Below, in pieces: positions 52,547-61,999 of a stretch of 64,000 bases of DNA; position 1 is the first letter of the stretch, and each line of letters opens with the position of its first letter. The translations under genes and the position numbers were made by a program. The stretch spans positions 23,721,446 through 23,785,445 of the forward strand of contig JAYGXS010000009.1 of NCBI GenBank assembly GCA_036362985.1. The letters are read 5' to 3'. Origin of the DNA: Ligula intestinalis (Eukaryota > Platyhelminthes > Cestoda > Diphyllobothriidea > Diphyllobothriidae). The notes below the pieces were generated by a model that was given only the letters and a program-made list of their open reading frames with translations, was not told where the DNA came from and searched no databases.

Positions 52547-53923
52547 ATGAAGACAGCGAAAACGAGCGAAATGAAGAGAGACTTTATTCCGCGATATTCA
52601 ATAACTAGTTATCAACTCATTACCAATGTACCCGTGACAGAAACCATAAACTACCTCTGCGACGTTATTCGGGCCACGAACTACCAGATAGGTATGCCCG
52701 TGAAAACCCTCAAAGATCTCCTCACGCGATGCACACAAAATGTCCAATTTCTCTGCAATGGTCAGTTCTACAGACAGATTGATGGTGTGGCGATGGGCTC
52801 ACCACTTGGACCGCTTCTTGCAAATGTCTTTATGGGCAAGATCGAGAAAACGAGTCTAGGGGACACCATCAATGACCTTGCATTCTACGGTCGATATGTA
52901 GATGATATCTTCTGTTTGACTGACTATAACACTGACATTGATGCCTTGGTCGCGAAGTTTAACAACGCTCACCCATCGCTCAAGTTTTCTGCTGAGACTG
53001 AATTGGACGATGAAATTGCATTCCTTGACGTCCTTCTGCGAAGGCAAGAGGATGGATCTATCCTACGCAGGGTTTTCCGAAAGAAAACCTGGACAGGACA
53101 ATACACTAACTTCCACAGTTTTGTCCCCCTCAATATAAAACGAAATCTGGTCCAAGGATTAGCAGCTAGAATACGACAGATCTGTTCTCCTGAAACTGTC
53201 GAAGCAGAACTCCAACAGCTGCAGCATACACTAATTGAAAATGGATACCCGGAAAGGTTCATTCGCAGAAATATTGGTGAACGCGCCAAAAAGCCTGTCA
53301 CCTTAACTGCAGAAAAGAAAGACGTGTTCATAAGACTGCCTTTCTTAGGCGATGCAACCAGCGAGCTGGTCAGACGACGCTTGAGGACTGCAATCACAAA
53401 CGCTTTCCCAGCGGCGAACTTACGGGTGCTCTTCACGAACTCTCCCCTCCTACGATTGGGAGGTAAAGACAGACTCCCTTTGAAGGCCACATCAATGTGC
53501 ATTTACTCTTTCACTTGCTCCTGTGGAGCGGGATACATCGGCCGTACAACGAGGCGTCTCGAAAAGAGGGTACGTGAGCACATACCGACCTGGCTAATTA
53601 AAGGTGAAACTAGATCGATCTCGAGTGCTATTCTCGCACATCTAGTTGATACGAACCATCGAGTCGATACTAACGAAGCCTTTAAGGTGGTCTACAGGAC
53701 ACCATCTAATTTTTCCAAAGGCCTACGCCAACGAATGCTTGCTACAGCCGAAGCAGTGGCTATAAGGCTAGCAAATCCAGTGCTGTGTTGTCAGAAGACT
53801 CTGACACAAGCTCTGTCACTTCCATGGCCTAAACCGACACCAGGTGGCGATAGGATTTCGCCCCTCCCCACAAGTGACAATCCCTCAACCAACAGGCTGA
53901 CATGGCCTACATGCGCAAACTGA
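52547..53923 (+). CDS. Penelope-like protein, RT C-terminal half and GIY-YIG endonuclease (long intact frame)
   Basis: The 458-codon frame contains DGVAMGSPLGPLLANVF (residues 79-95), the RT catalytic YVDD (117-120), FLDVLLRR (159-166), and a GIY-YIG domain from about 319: IYSFTCSCGAGYIGRTTRRL, then REH (343-345) and AILAHLVDTNHRVD. In the element this protein would copy RNA and nick the target. The N-terminus is truncated inside the RT: where SFDV..LFTxIP should hold the motif A Asp, the frame reads SITSYQLITNVP, so RT activity is unlikely. The start codon is the first Met in frame, probably not native. It lies inside repeat R6. Confidence 0.8.
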   Translation: MKTAKTSEMKRDFIPRYSITSYQLITNVPVTETINYLCDVIRATNYQIGMPVKTLKDLLTRCTQNVQFLCNGQFYRQIDGVAMGSPLGPLLANVFMGKIEKTSLGDTINDLAFYGRYVDDIFCLTDYNTDIDALVAKFNNAHPSLKFSAETELDDEIAFLDVLLRRQEDGSILRRVFRKKTWTGQYTNFHSFVPLNIKRNLVQGLAARIRQICSPETVEAELQQLQHTLIENGYPERFIRRNIGERAKKPVTLTAEKKDVFIRLPFLGDATSELVRRRLRTAITNAFPAANLRVLFTNSPLLRLGGKDRLPLKATSMCIYSFTCSCGAGYIGRTTRRLEKRVREHIPTWLIKGETRSISSAILAHLVDTNHRVDTNEAFKVVYRTPSNFSKGLRQRMLATAEAVAIRLANPVLCCQKTLTQALSLPWPKPTPGGDRISPLPTSDNPSTNRLTWPTCAN

Positions 53924-54069
53924 CTTAGTCCGCGTTGGCCAATTAGCGCCCATGTTAGATAGTTATTGATTTTTCTACCTATTCAAACTTTTATTGTTAT
54001 GTACAGCGTCAATTTCCCTTGCAAACGTTTGGTCTGATGAAGAGTTGCTGAAAACAATTGCTTGCCAAA

Positions 54070-54165
54070 AAAACTGAGTTCTAATTTATAGCTATTTTTG
54101 ACGTCTCCACAACCTGGGAATTATCGAGAAAATTTTACTTTTCTTAACAAAGACTTAGAATTTCT
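54070..54165 (+). repeat. Dispersed repeat R6, copy 2 (right half)
   Basis: TTTATAGCTATTTTTGACG, CCACAACCTGGGAATTATC, TTTCTTAACAAAG match 19815-19885. Confidence 0.6.
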
Positions 54166-54779
54166 CATATTTATTTTAAGTACTTAATATGCCTAATGCT
54201 GCTCATTATTATTTATAAGTTTTCGCAAATGCGTTTTCGCTGCTATGGGAGAAATAATCAAACATTTACAAACTTGCAGGACTCGCAATACTGTATGATT
54301 AAATGGGGGGAGGGAACGCAAAGGGCACAGCAGCAGTCGATCATACGAGGAAGGGAGGGGGCATGAGAGGACGCAAGGCGAAGTGGGTTTACGTCCTTGA
54401 TAGCTTGTTACCACGTGATGCAGTCGCTCAACAGCTGATGCTCTATTAGCCTATCAGGTTTCAGCCTTCTAGGTCGATACTTAATTGGGCCAGAACGCAC
54501 TTCAAGTTACACGCATCCCCAGGGAGCGCAGGTGGGTTAGTGAACAGTTTTTACATGACAACAAATGCACAGATAACCGACTGTTACGTACACACAAGGT
54601 TAAGGATTACTTATATAGTCATCTAAGCAGTACAAGGGGGATATTGTGGGGATATGAGCCCAGTGCGTCATTTTCTAAATAATAATAATAATGCATTCAA
54701 AAATAGAAACAGAAATGCTATCAATCAGTTGCACCCCCAGTTAGAAGTATTAGAAATATCAGTAGCAGTACCGGCCTTG

Positions 54780-55345
54780 GTTTCCAGAACTCTGGCTTGA
54801 TCGCTACTAAAGGTGTGTATTTACCCGAAATAACTTTAGCCCACATTCACACTGCTGGGATCAAGGGGATACGAGCAGAGGATCTAAAAAATTCGAACTT
54901 CAGATGGATACTGTAGTATGCCTATAGGTAGCCTACAGACGGCAAGCTGCACGACATAAGGGCATGGTAGGACTTGTACATGACTTTACAAACGCTCTAT
55001 TATTATCCAAATGCCAATCACTATTACTTCACACAGATTGAGACTGCATACTGGGTGCGACTTCTTAAAAAGCTCACGCAGGCAGTACTTATAGTATGAT
55101 ATCTACTGGCCTTAGCAAGCATGAGTAATAGAAACTAGCACTCGTAGTATAGGCACGTACCTATAGCAACAGTATCTTAGTCCGTGCAAGCTCTATGGAT
55201 AGAGTTGAGAGGGCGGAAACAAAGGCAAACGCTCTTTTGCTCAGAGCCCAAAGCATGTACTTACTCGAGATAGTCTAAACCCAGATTCACACTGCTTGTT
55301 GAGACAAGGGGGTATGAGCCCCAGAGCTTGATTCAAACCATCGTC
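54780..55345 (+). repeat. Diverged direct repeats (R8)
   Basis: The block CCACATTCACACTGCTGGG, AAGGGGATACGAGC (54841-54878) returns at 55272-55320 as CCAGATTCACACTGCTTG, AAGGGGGTATGAGCCC. A shorter relative (GGGGATATGAGCCCAG) is at 54647. No coding potential is seen. Confidence 0.5.
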
Positions 55346-56607
55346 ACTTCTGACAAATTTTAGCGTCAGAGATAGTATTGATACTAAGACTCAGCTACAT
55401 CGATAGACAGTAGTAGTAGAAACAATAATACCCGTTCCAGTCTCGGCCCCCTTGGGCCTGTCTTCACACCTATTATGGATGAGTGAGGGTAGATACTACA
55501 GTAGTACCCACGCAAAGTCTACTATCACTTAAGACTAAGTTAGACGGTGCATTGGCTTGCATTTTATAAAGCAGCCCACGCCGGACCTCGTTGAGTCTTC
55601 GAGACTCCAGGAGAAGGTGAAGAGTGCGGAGCCGCTAGCTACGTCTCTATCACTTTAATCTAAAGCCTGAGACTGTCACCTTCTGTACCAACATGTTGGT
55701 CCACTTGGTGGACTTAATCGAAATTGATGGTCAAACACACACAGGGGGCAGAAACACTCGAACTAAGTAATAAAGGTGACCCTACGCAAAATTCTAGGAG
55801 AGATAGACATCACGTTTGTCCTAACCTTAAACCACGGCCCTAAGCCTAACCCTACTAAAAACCCCTCAGACCAATCCCAACGTTAAACCTGTCACCGATT
55901 GGGGCGTAAAGTCACCTGTACTACTCGTTACATTCAGCACATTCATTTCATATTCGGGTTTTTAAGTTCTACTAACTGTGTGTTAATAGCCCGAGTCAGC
56001 CGTGTCCTTGTTTCCGCCTACTCATCCATCGATTCCCACACCCCCCCATGTCCTGTGTCCCTTGACCTCGTTTGCTACCTTCGTATGCGGCGAGCCCCTC
56101 TCGCTCTTTGTTCCCTTCCCGACTTGTCCTCATGCGCTTATAAACTGGCACCCACGCATTTGCGTCATTCGCACGACTGTTAGTCTAATCACCTCGAATG
56201 TATGTCCACCCTTTTGTTTTTTTGAATTTATAGGCCGCCTTTTGGTTAACCTATCGTGTCCAGTTAATCTTACTGTTCATTACTCTAGAACCATAAAGAG
56301 AAACCGAGTTATTCTGGTTGTTTTCTGACACAGTTTTTGACCTCGGGAGTGTCTATTCTGGTGAATAAACTGGCACTAAACTACGAAAGTCTACATAATA
56401 TTAACACGGCTGACGGTTCAAACTCTTCTGTCCTGTTTATTAGGGGGGCCATATATGTAGTCCTTATCTGGAAAAGAGAACGCCGGTTTTAAAATGTTAG
56501 AGCAGTCAAAGGAAACTCAAAACACGGGTAAATCACACCGACGACCAAGGGGAAAATTATGCGTTGATTCAAGAGAAGAAAAGCGTCAAGGGAAGCATAT
56601 AACTAAC
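55346..56607. other. Intron sequence, one inverted copy of R4
   Basis: The part 55575-55745 is an inverted copy of 42470-42640 (GAGTCTTCGAGACTCCAGG, CTGTACCAACATGTTGG, AATCGAAATTGATGGTC). The remainder up to exon E3 shows no gene. A run of CCTAACC-type words at about 55823-55880 is not a telomere-like array. Confidence 0.5.
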
Positions 56608-56920
56608 CCTCTCCTGCACCTCCAGATCGGCAGAATGTACAAACAGTGTCATCTTCTCCATCAGACCGTTGGTTAGGTCAAGGAAGTGATCAAGCAGGCC
56701 GGGCACATCAACAGCTTCCACAGCGGCAGCATCAAGGTTGAGGGGCTCCTCACCATGAAAGTCCTCAGCTCCGATTGCCTCAGCGAACCACTTAGCGGTG
56801 ACTTTGCAGTAGAGTTTCAGAACGTTCAATACCAAAACGGACTGGATGTGTCCTCGAAGGTTGCTGAGGCTGGCGTCATCTAGCATGGCCTCCAGGGTGG
56901 TTTGTGGTTCGTCCAGGAAG
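56608..56920 (-). CDS. AP3D1: AP-3 delta exon E3 (trunk)
   Basis: The acceptor is ATCTCTTCTTCCAG and the donor is GAGAGG|GTTAGT. It begins by completing a Ser codon and ends in phase 0. It encodes FLDEPQTTLEAMLDDASLSN, LRGHIQSVLVLNVLKLYCKV, and near its end ADLEVQER, each a match to the animal trunk (EPHHTLEAML, PGHIQAVYVQNVVKLY, SADLEVQER). A roughly 30-residue stretch around AEDFHGEEPLNLDAAAVEAV is longer and more acidic than in the animal consensus. Confidence 0.95.
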
Positions 56921-57099
56921 CTGGAAGAAGAGATAACCACCATCATGATAAACATTGTCACTATAAGCAAGCACAGCTCAGACCACACACAGGTGAATCT
57001 ACCCGTTTATTTGCTCCTGTTGAGCAGGTTATATTTGTCACACGAGTCGGCACTTATCGAAGAGAAAACGGCAGTTTCTCCCGGCATGGCTGCGTAAAG

Positions 57100-57880
57100 G
57101 TGAAGTCAGGACAGCGCCATTCTCGGCCACACTTGTTACTCCGGACATCGTGTGGGCCCCAAGGAAGCCTGCTGGGTGATTTACAAGGTCCCACCAAACT
57201 ATCCAAGGACGCCTGCCAGACACCTCAGAAACGAGCGCTATCAGGTTGAAGAAGTCCGCGCTGTGTGCACAAAAGAACCACCTGCAGGCTCGGCGTCTGG
57301 CATGGCCCACAGCCACTTAGCTGCATGCAGTCGTTTGCACTCTCTTGTCTCCCTCTCCTATTTATCTCCGCCCCCCCTCCCCTAGACTGGTTCTACCCAA
57401 ACCCTACCCGCGACTCCTTCCCTCTATTCCTAGGACTCAGTTGCACGAAAAGACAAACATGTTTTATCCTGCACCCCGTCACCGTATAAATGTACAGGAC
57501 CGAAGAAGATTTTTCCAAAAGCCTGCATACGCCCGCTAACTACTCTTCTGAATCCTCCGATAGGGATTGTCGCAACGTTAAAATGTCAAGTGTCAGGGGT
57601 TGCAATATGGGCAACTGGGCGGAGATGTCCCTCTAGTTGGCAAATATCTCTGAAAGCAGCAACAACAACAACAACAGGCCAGGTGTCTGCAGTTCAGTCA
57701 GCGAATTCATCAAATGATTTCAAGTTTTGCAGACTAGGATGCTGCAGACTAATGACGGAGCCAGGGGTTAATTTGGAGAGGGGAAATTAAGTTCCATAGC
57801 CAGCGGTTTGGAGTCTAGTGGATGGTTCCACTGGAGTTTCAAAACAATTCGAGACTGTAATCCAATAGCAAACATCTTTA
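57100..57880. other. Intron sequence, nothing recognised
   Basis: Short frames in several directions only. A CAACAACAACAACAACAGG run lies near 57660. No splice-bounded conserved segment was found. Confidence 0.4.
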
Positions 57881-57889
57881 CTTATAGCA

Positions 57890-58075
57890 GCAGGTAGTAC
57901 GGATGTTTCACACTTATTTTAAATGACCTTATAAAGAAAAATGTACTTTGTAGAAGGCAGGTACGACAAGATTCGTGTTGGTGCTTATTTGGTGGCAAAT
58001 TACGTTTTTTTCCAAATGCTATACTGGATGGAAAGGGACGTTTTAAACTTCAGTAAAGTTTTGTAAGCGTGGGAA
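57890..58075. repeat. Foldback-family fragment
   Basis: GTGTTGGTGCTTATTTGGTGG, CAAATTACGTTTTTTTCC, AACTTCAGTAAAGTTTTG resemble 33000-33080 and 47590-47690; only one arm is seen. Confidence 0.4.
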
Positions 58076-58282
58076 TTCGTGAAAAAGCCCATTTATTGAG
58101 CACCCTGTCTATGCACTCATGAATGCTCGTCAGACAGCCAAATTCCTCCAACCTATTCCCCACTACCTCTGTACAGAAAAGGCTATGCCTTCAACCCGGC
58201 GTCTCACTTATCCCCTTCCCATACGGAACCAAGCCTGAAGATCGCAACGGCCAAAGTTTAACCAATCCTCTTGAGCCACTGA

Positions 58283-59215
58283 GATACTACTACTACTACT
58301 ACTACTGCTACTACTTCTACCGGTACCTTGACGACCCCTACTACTGATATTACTACTACCATTACTAATACTTCTACCGGTACGATGGCTACCTATACTA
58401 CTGAGATGACTACTAGTACTGCTACCAGTACTACTACTATTGCTACTACTACTACTACTGTTACTTTTACTCCTACCAGTACTATAACTACCCATACTAC
58501 TGATATTACTATTATTATTTCTTCAGATCCGACGTGATATATCCATCGCCACGAACATTCGTGTAAACCGCGCATCCATCCGGTCGGTCCTCTATGGCTG
58601 TGAATGCTGGGCTGTGCGCACTGAAGATGAGCGAAGACTGGAGGTATTTGACCGCCGATGCCTGAGGACAATCCTACGAGTTAAGTATACGACTTTATCT
58701 CGAATGAGACAGTCCGCACCAGCTGCGATTGTATCACGAGGATATTTCAGGCCATTCAAGAAACTTGACTGAGGTAGTTTGGACACGTTCTCCGTCGTCC
58801 ACCCCACGAGCTTGGCTATACTGCCCTCGACCCGGTGCCACAGCCCACCTGGAAGCGTCGAAGATGAGGACAACTGAAGACTTGGCTCGACACCGTCTGC
58901 CAAGACAGGGAAGCCGTTCTTGGACCTTTTATCTTCGGTCTCCGTCACTGGAGAAGAGACTGGGTGGAGCTTTCCAGATTCGCTGCCACCAATCGTCACG
59001 CATGGGCACCGGTACCGTCCGTGACATCATTGAGGCCGGGTAGATCAGGCAGGATCACAACCGTAACAAGTACAAGAAAGTAATTATTACTACTTCTACT
59101 GGTACTATGAATACTTATACTTTTTATATGACTACTAATACTGCTACTTGTACTTCTAATACTACTACTAGTACTAATACTACTACTAATACTACTACTA
59201 CTAAGTCTACCGGTC
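58283..59215 (+). repeat. TAC-rich array split by an RTE fragment
   Basis: A degenerate TAC/ACT array runs 58283-58520 and again 59087-59210, with blocks such as TACTTCTACCGGTAC repeated. Between the parts, 58530-59070, lies an RTE 3' fragment. The repetitive translations (Thr-rich and Ser-rich frames) are artefacts of the array. Confidence 0.85.
58530..59070 (+). mobile_element. RTE-like 3' fragment
   Basis: In shifting frames it encodes VNRASIRSVLYGCECWAVR, EDERRLEVFDRRCLRTILRV, a WLDTVCQDREAVLGP-type block and RSGTTVTSTRK-type tail sequence. It ends TACAAGAAAGTAATTATTAC, after which the TAC-rich array resumes. Its 3' end is collinear with 24650-24845 and 40870-41035. Confidence 0.8.
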
Positions 59216-59645
59216 CTAAGACTTCACACTACCCCATCTGGCATCTCACTGTCTCTCTTCCTACATGCATTGTAAACCCCCTGCTGCAATTGTTGTCTGC
59301 AGGCAACGCGATTTCACACACTCTGGAGAGTCTGGCGGCCAAGATGGCGGCATGCGCCTCATTGACAGTTGCGCCAGTAGGTACGTGCGGTAGGTGAATG
59401 AATACTGCAGGACCACACACACAAACAGCTTTGCTGACATACTACACGCAGAACCGTGTTAAGTGCTCCCAGCAACAGCAGCAGCAGGGAAGAGACTCGA
59501 ATGACCAGAGCTACACTCAAACAGGGGACCGAGCCGACAAAAAAACAACAGAGAAATAGGGTGAGGGCGCAGAAAAAGGGACCGGATAAAGAGAGAGGAG
59601 ATGGAGGAAACGACATTTAAAAAACAAGTCGACAGAGATGAAAAC

Positions 59646-59749
59646 CTTGAAAACTCTCCGCAAATCCAAGCAGCAGCGTAGATGACTTCGTGCATGCGGC
59701 TGCGGCTGGAATCATTGGTCATGGTCTTGAAGGTCCGCAGTAAAATGTC
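59646..59749 (-). CDS. AP3D1: AP-3 delta exon E2 (trunk)
   Basis: The acceptor is ATATGTTTTAG and the donor is TTCAAG|GTTTTC. It starts in phase 0 and ends in phase 2. It encodes DILLRTFKTMTNDSSRSRMH, EVIYAAAWICGEFS; the second part is near-identical to animal EVLYAAAWICGEFS. The number of residues between SQM (end of E1) and EVIY is 20, the same as in human, which supports both splice sites. Confidence 0.95.
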
Positions 59750-59942
59750 CTAAAACATATAGGTGGAGAGGGAGGAGGAGGGTTACTTCAAATCTCACTT
59801 TTGCAGTGCGGATTACAACTCGATGTAATTTTTAGAAGAGAAATGCGGCGCCCATTGAGCACAAAACTTGCTAAGGGTCAGTAAGTGAATTCTGTGTGAG
59901 GTGGCGAAATAGGAGTGGGGAAGAGACAATGCAAAAGAGAAG

Positions 59943-59970
59943 GAATTTGTGAGGAGGAGGAGGAGGAGGA
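59943..59970. repeat. GAG trinucleotide run
   Basis: A short purine-rich GAGGAGGAGGAGGAGG stretch in the E1-E2 intron. Confidence 0.85.
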
Positions 59971-60264
59971 ATACAATTTGACTAAGTGGGCTACTAGTGG
60001 CAATGTCCCCTACTGTCCGCTTTCCAACTGCTCGGCCAATCCAATTTAGCCCTGTGATTATAGGGGTTTTGTGGGTGGAAAATTAGGATAGGCAGTGGAA
60101 TATACTTAAATAGTTGTTATATGCATTTCATTTATTGCATTTAGGAATGCTGTTGATTTACATCAGTAGTTTTTCCTAATCTGTTTTATCGTTGAACGTA
60201 TTGCAGAAAAACCCGATCATTAAATTGCAGGTTTCTTAAAGTTCCTGAAAAAAATAGAAATTGT

Positions 60265-60360
60265 GCTTAGGAGGTCGTCTACTTCAACTTACTTCAGGTC
60301 CAACCTATCGTGCTGAATTTACATTAGTGTAGTGCGCGGCGCTTCGCGCCGCGCACACCT
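60265..60360 (-). repeat. Dispersed repeat R7, copy 2, with a perfect GC hairpin
   Basis: Inverted relative of 18215-18335. At 60332-60356 GTGCGCGGCG and CGCCGCGCAC pair perfectly around CTTCG. Confidence 0.6.
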
Positions 60361-60599
60361 TCATTTGACATGCGGAACAGCCTACTCCCCGCGGCCGCAA
60401 GAAATAACATCAACTATATTTTTCCACTTTCCACTTACTTCTACAAAGTTCGTTACCTGCCTATCATATTTCCCCACCCCCAAAAGCCCTATTACTACCA
60501 TCTCCGTGGGACAATATGCCGGGACTAGGGGTATATGAGGTGCACTACTTGAACAACTTTTGCCCTTATTTCCCTGAAACTTATCCCAGCAGGCGATTC

Positions 60600-61377
60600 C
60601 TGTTCCCAGGTCCTGCCCTAATTTAGCCAAAACAGTCGGCCTCATTTTCTGTTAATCTTGCGGTCCGCCCTCAAATCTACCGCCCACCTTTGCGGGTATC
60701 TATTTTAGGCCTTTGGTTTTGAAGCGACCGGCCGTAGCAGAGCCCGATTTAACCCACAGATCCTATTCCCTTGACGGTTCTTTTTTTCTAAAATGTGCTT
60801 TGCTTTCAGAATTCCGGCTAGTTGTCTTTTTTTACCAAAGTGGAAAGCACACAAGATCGTCAGCAGAACAGTTTCCCAATGGTCTTTAAAATTTCCGGCA
60901 GTCGCGCAGTAGATCCAAAATTTTCAATCCGAATAAAAAAGGCGTCGCCTGTCTTAATTTAGCCAAAACTTATCATGAATAAAACCTTGTACATGCCTCC
61001 GTTTCACATACATTGAAAGATTCAGGGGGTATTCCCGCACCGATCAAAATATCGGAGCAAATCCAATGTGCATCAACCTCGGCCACAGGTGCAAGCAGCT
61101 GGCCTCGTGTTCTGTTAGCCCCCCGGTCTGCCCTCAAGTCGTTGTGAGTCGCTTTCAGACTTCTAGCCAGCTGTTTTTTCTTACCAAAGTAGAAAGCACG
61201 CCAAATCGTCGACACAACGGTTTCCAAATGGTCTTTAAAATGTTCGTGTACAGGCAGACCTAACTCGTGGTCAAGAATCGCCAGTTTTGCACAGTAGAAT
61301 AGGCGCATATCCAACCATTTGTCTCTCGAATCAAACAAGTTTCGAATGAATGACAGAAAACACGAGCCGGCAACCAT
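60600..61377 (-). pseudogene. Unidentified repeat-borne coding remnant with a partial duplication
   Basis: The minus frame 60973-61377 encodes KWLDMRLFYCAKLAILDHEL, RAFYFGKKKQLARSLKATHN, RGANRTRGQLLAPVAEVDAH. A second, diverged copy of the same DNA lies at 60600-60935 (TTTTTACCAAAGTGGAAAGC, TTTCCCAATGGTCTTTAAAA). This looks like mobile-element coding sequence but I do not recognise the family. Confidence 0.35.
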
Positions 61378-61496
61378 TCACCAGCCCGCACAAGACCAAA
61401 ATGTTACTAATTTGGGCGTCCATTTAGACGGCACTGGCTTATACCGACTTTGCCTTACTCGAAATAACAGTAGCAGTCTAATAAGTAGCAGGGATA

Positions 61497-61532
61497 TGGG
61501 GAGGAGGAGGAGGAGGAGGAGGAGGAGGATAA
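61497..61532. repeat. GAG/AGG trinucleotide run
   Basis: GGGGAGGAGGAGGAGGAGG and onward in the intron just 3' of exon E1. Confidence 0.9.
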
Positions 61533-61747
61533 AGTCGAGAAGAGGAGGCCGAAGAACGAAGGACACAAAGACCATGGAGGCAGCAGATATGTTGGAGGAG
61601 ATAAGAGAGCAGGAGAGAAGGTAGTAAAAAAGCACTAAACAGGCCAGACAAAGAGAACGGAGGCAGAACAGCGAAGAAGGGAGAGTGGCATGAGGGAGGG
61701 AGGGAAGGGGGGTTGATATAAAAACGATGAACAAATAGTTGACTTGC

Positions 61748-61874
61748 CATTTGGCTAACTGCGAAGGATCGAACGGTGGCCACTCGGACGGTAACGTCGA
61801 GGAGCTGGTTGGAAATCAGCTCGCCATTCTTGTCTTCATTCAGTTGAGCCAGTTCCACCAAGACTGAGACATAC
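61748..61874 (-). CDS. AP3D1: AP-3 delta exon E1 (first exon visible, trunk)
   Basis: The acceptor is TTGCATCTTCAG. The exon starts with G that completes a codon (TG|G would give the Trp of the conserved EWYVSIL). It encodes YVSVLVELAQLNEDKNGELI, SNQLLDVTVRVATVRSFAVS, QM, matching the animal trunk (YVSILVELTRL, QMLDVAIRVKAIRKFAVSQM). The donor is ATG|GCAAGT, a GC-type site: phase 0 and the 20-residue spacing to EVIY in E2 fit only this position. Confidence 0.93.
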
Positions 61875-61999
61875 CTGAAGATGCAAGCGTAAGAAGTAGA
61901 AAGGCTGACAGTCAGATAAAGCATACTACAACGCAAGTTTTAGGAGGAAAGTTTAATACTGCCAGGGGGTTGGGGGTACCATGCATGCACTGCAGTCGA

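Larger units (their letters stand above)
51231..54484. mobile_element. Inverted-repeat-bounded element (family IR-A), copy 2, carrying R6 and a PLE
   Basis: The left end (AATTAAGTATGGACCTAGAAGG, CTGAAACTTGGTAGG) and right end (CCTATCAGGTTTCAGCC, TTCTAGGTCGATACTTAATTGG) are inverted partners and match the ends at 17579 and 18801. Inside are R6 halves (52300-52545 and 54070-54165) and a PLE (about 52547-54060). It sits between E4 and E3 of AP-3 delta. Confidence 0.5.
17233..61874 (-). other. AP3D1: AP-3 complex subunit delta gene, 3' two-thirds (14 exons placed, 5' part outside the window)
   Basis: The delta subunit is one of the two large chains of AP-3, a coat adaptor that selects membrane cargo at endosomes/TGN for lysosomes and related organelles. 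The exons give in order: the trunk strand YVSVLVELAQL, then EVIYAAAWICGEFS, GHIQSV..NVLKLY, ADLEVQER, LFAGELNPVA, KVPVPEGLDLDAWINEPP, the hinge block SEADLER.RKERLQ and NPHYLKSK, DPHRLLDI, and a shortened C-terminal ear. These match the order in animal AP3D1. Splice phases agree at every junction I placed (sum 2344 nt; 780 residues plus stop). The introns are loaded with retroelements and are up to about 7.2 kb long. Upstream exons should lie beyond 61874. Confidence 0.93.

Noticed and set aside
54034..54060. CTGATGA followed by a short stem and GAAAAC after the PLE at 52547
   Set aside because: Stem II would be only about 3 bp and the GTC cleavage motif is missing; not enough for a hammerhead call.
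55820..55885. CCTAACCCTA-type words suggesting telomeric repeat
   Set aside because: Only irregular single occurrences, no tandem array.
56569..57097. Plus-strand frames opposite exon E3
   Set aside because: They are antisense shadows of the conserved AP-3 delta exon.
58208..58671. Ser/Thr/Val-rich frames in the TAC array
   Set aside because: Produced by the trinucleotide array on each strand and frame.
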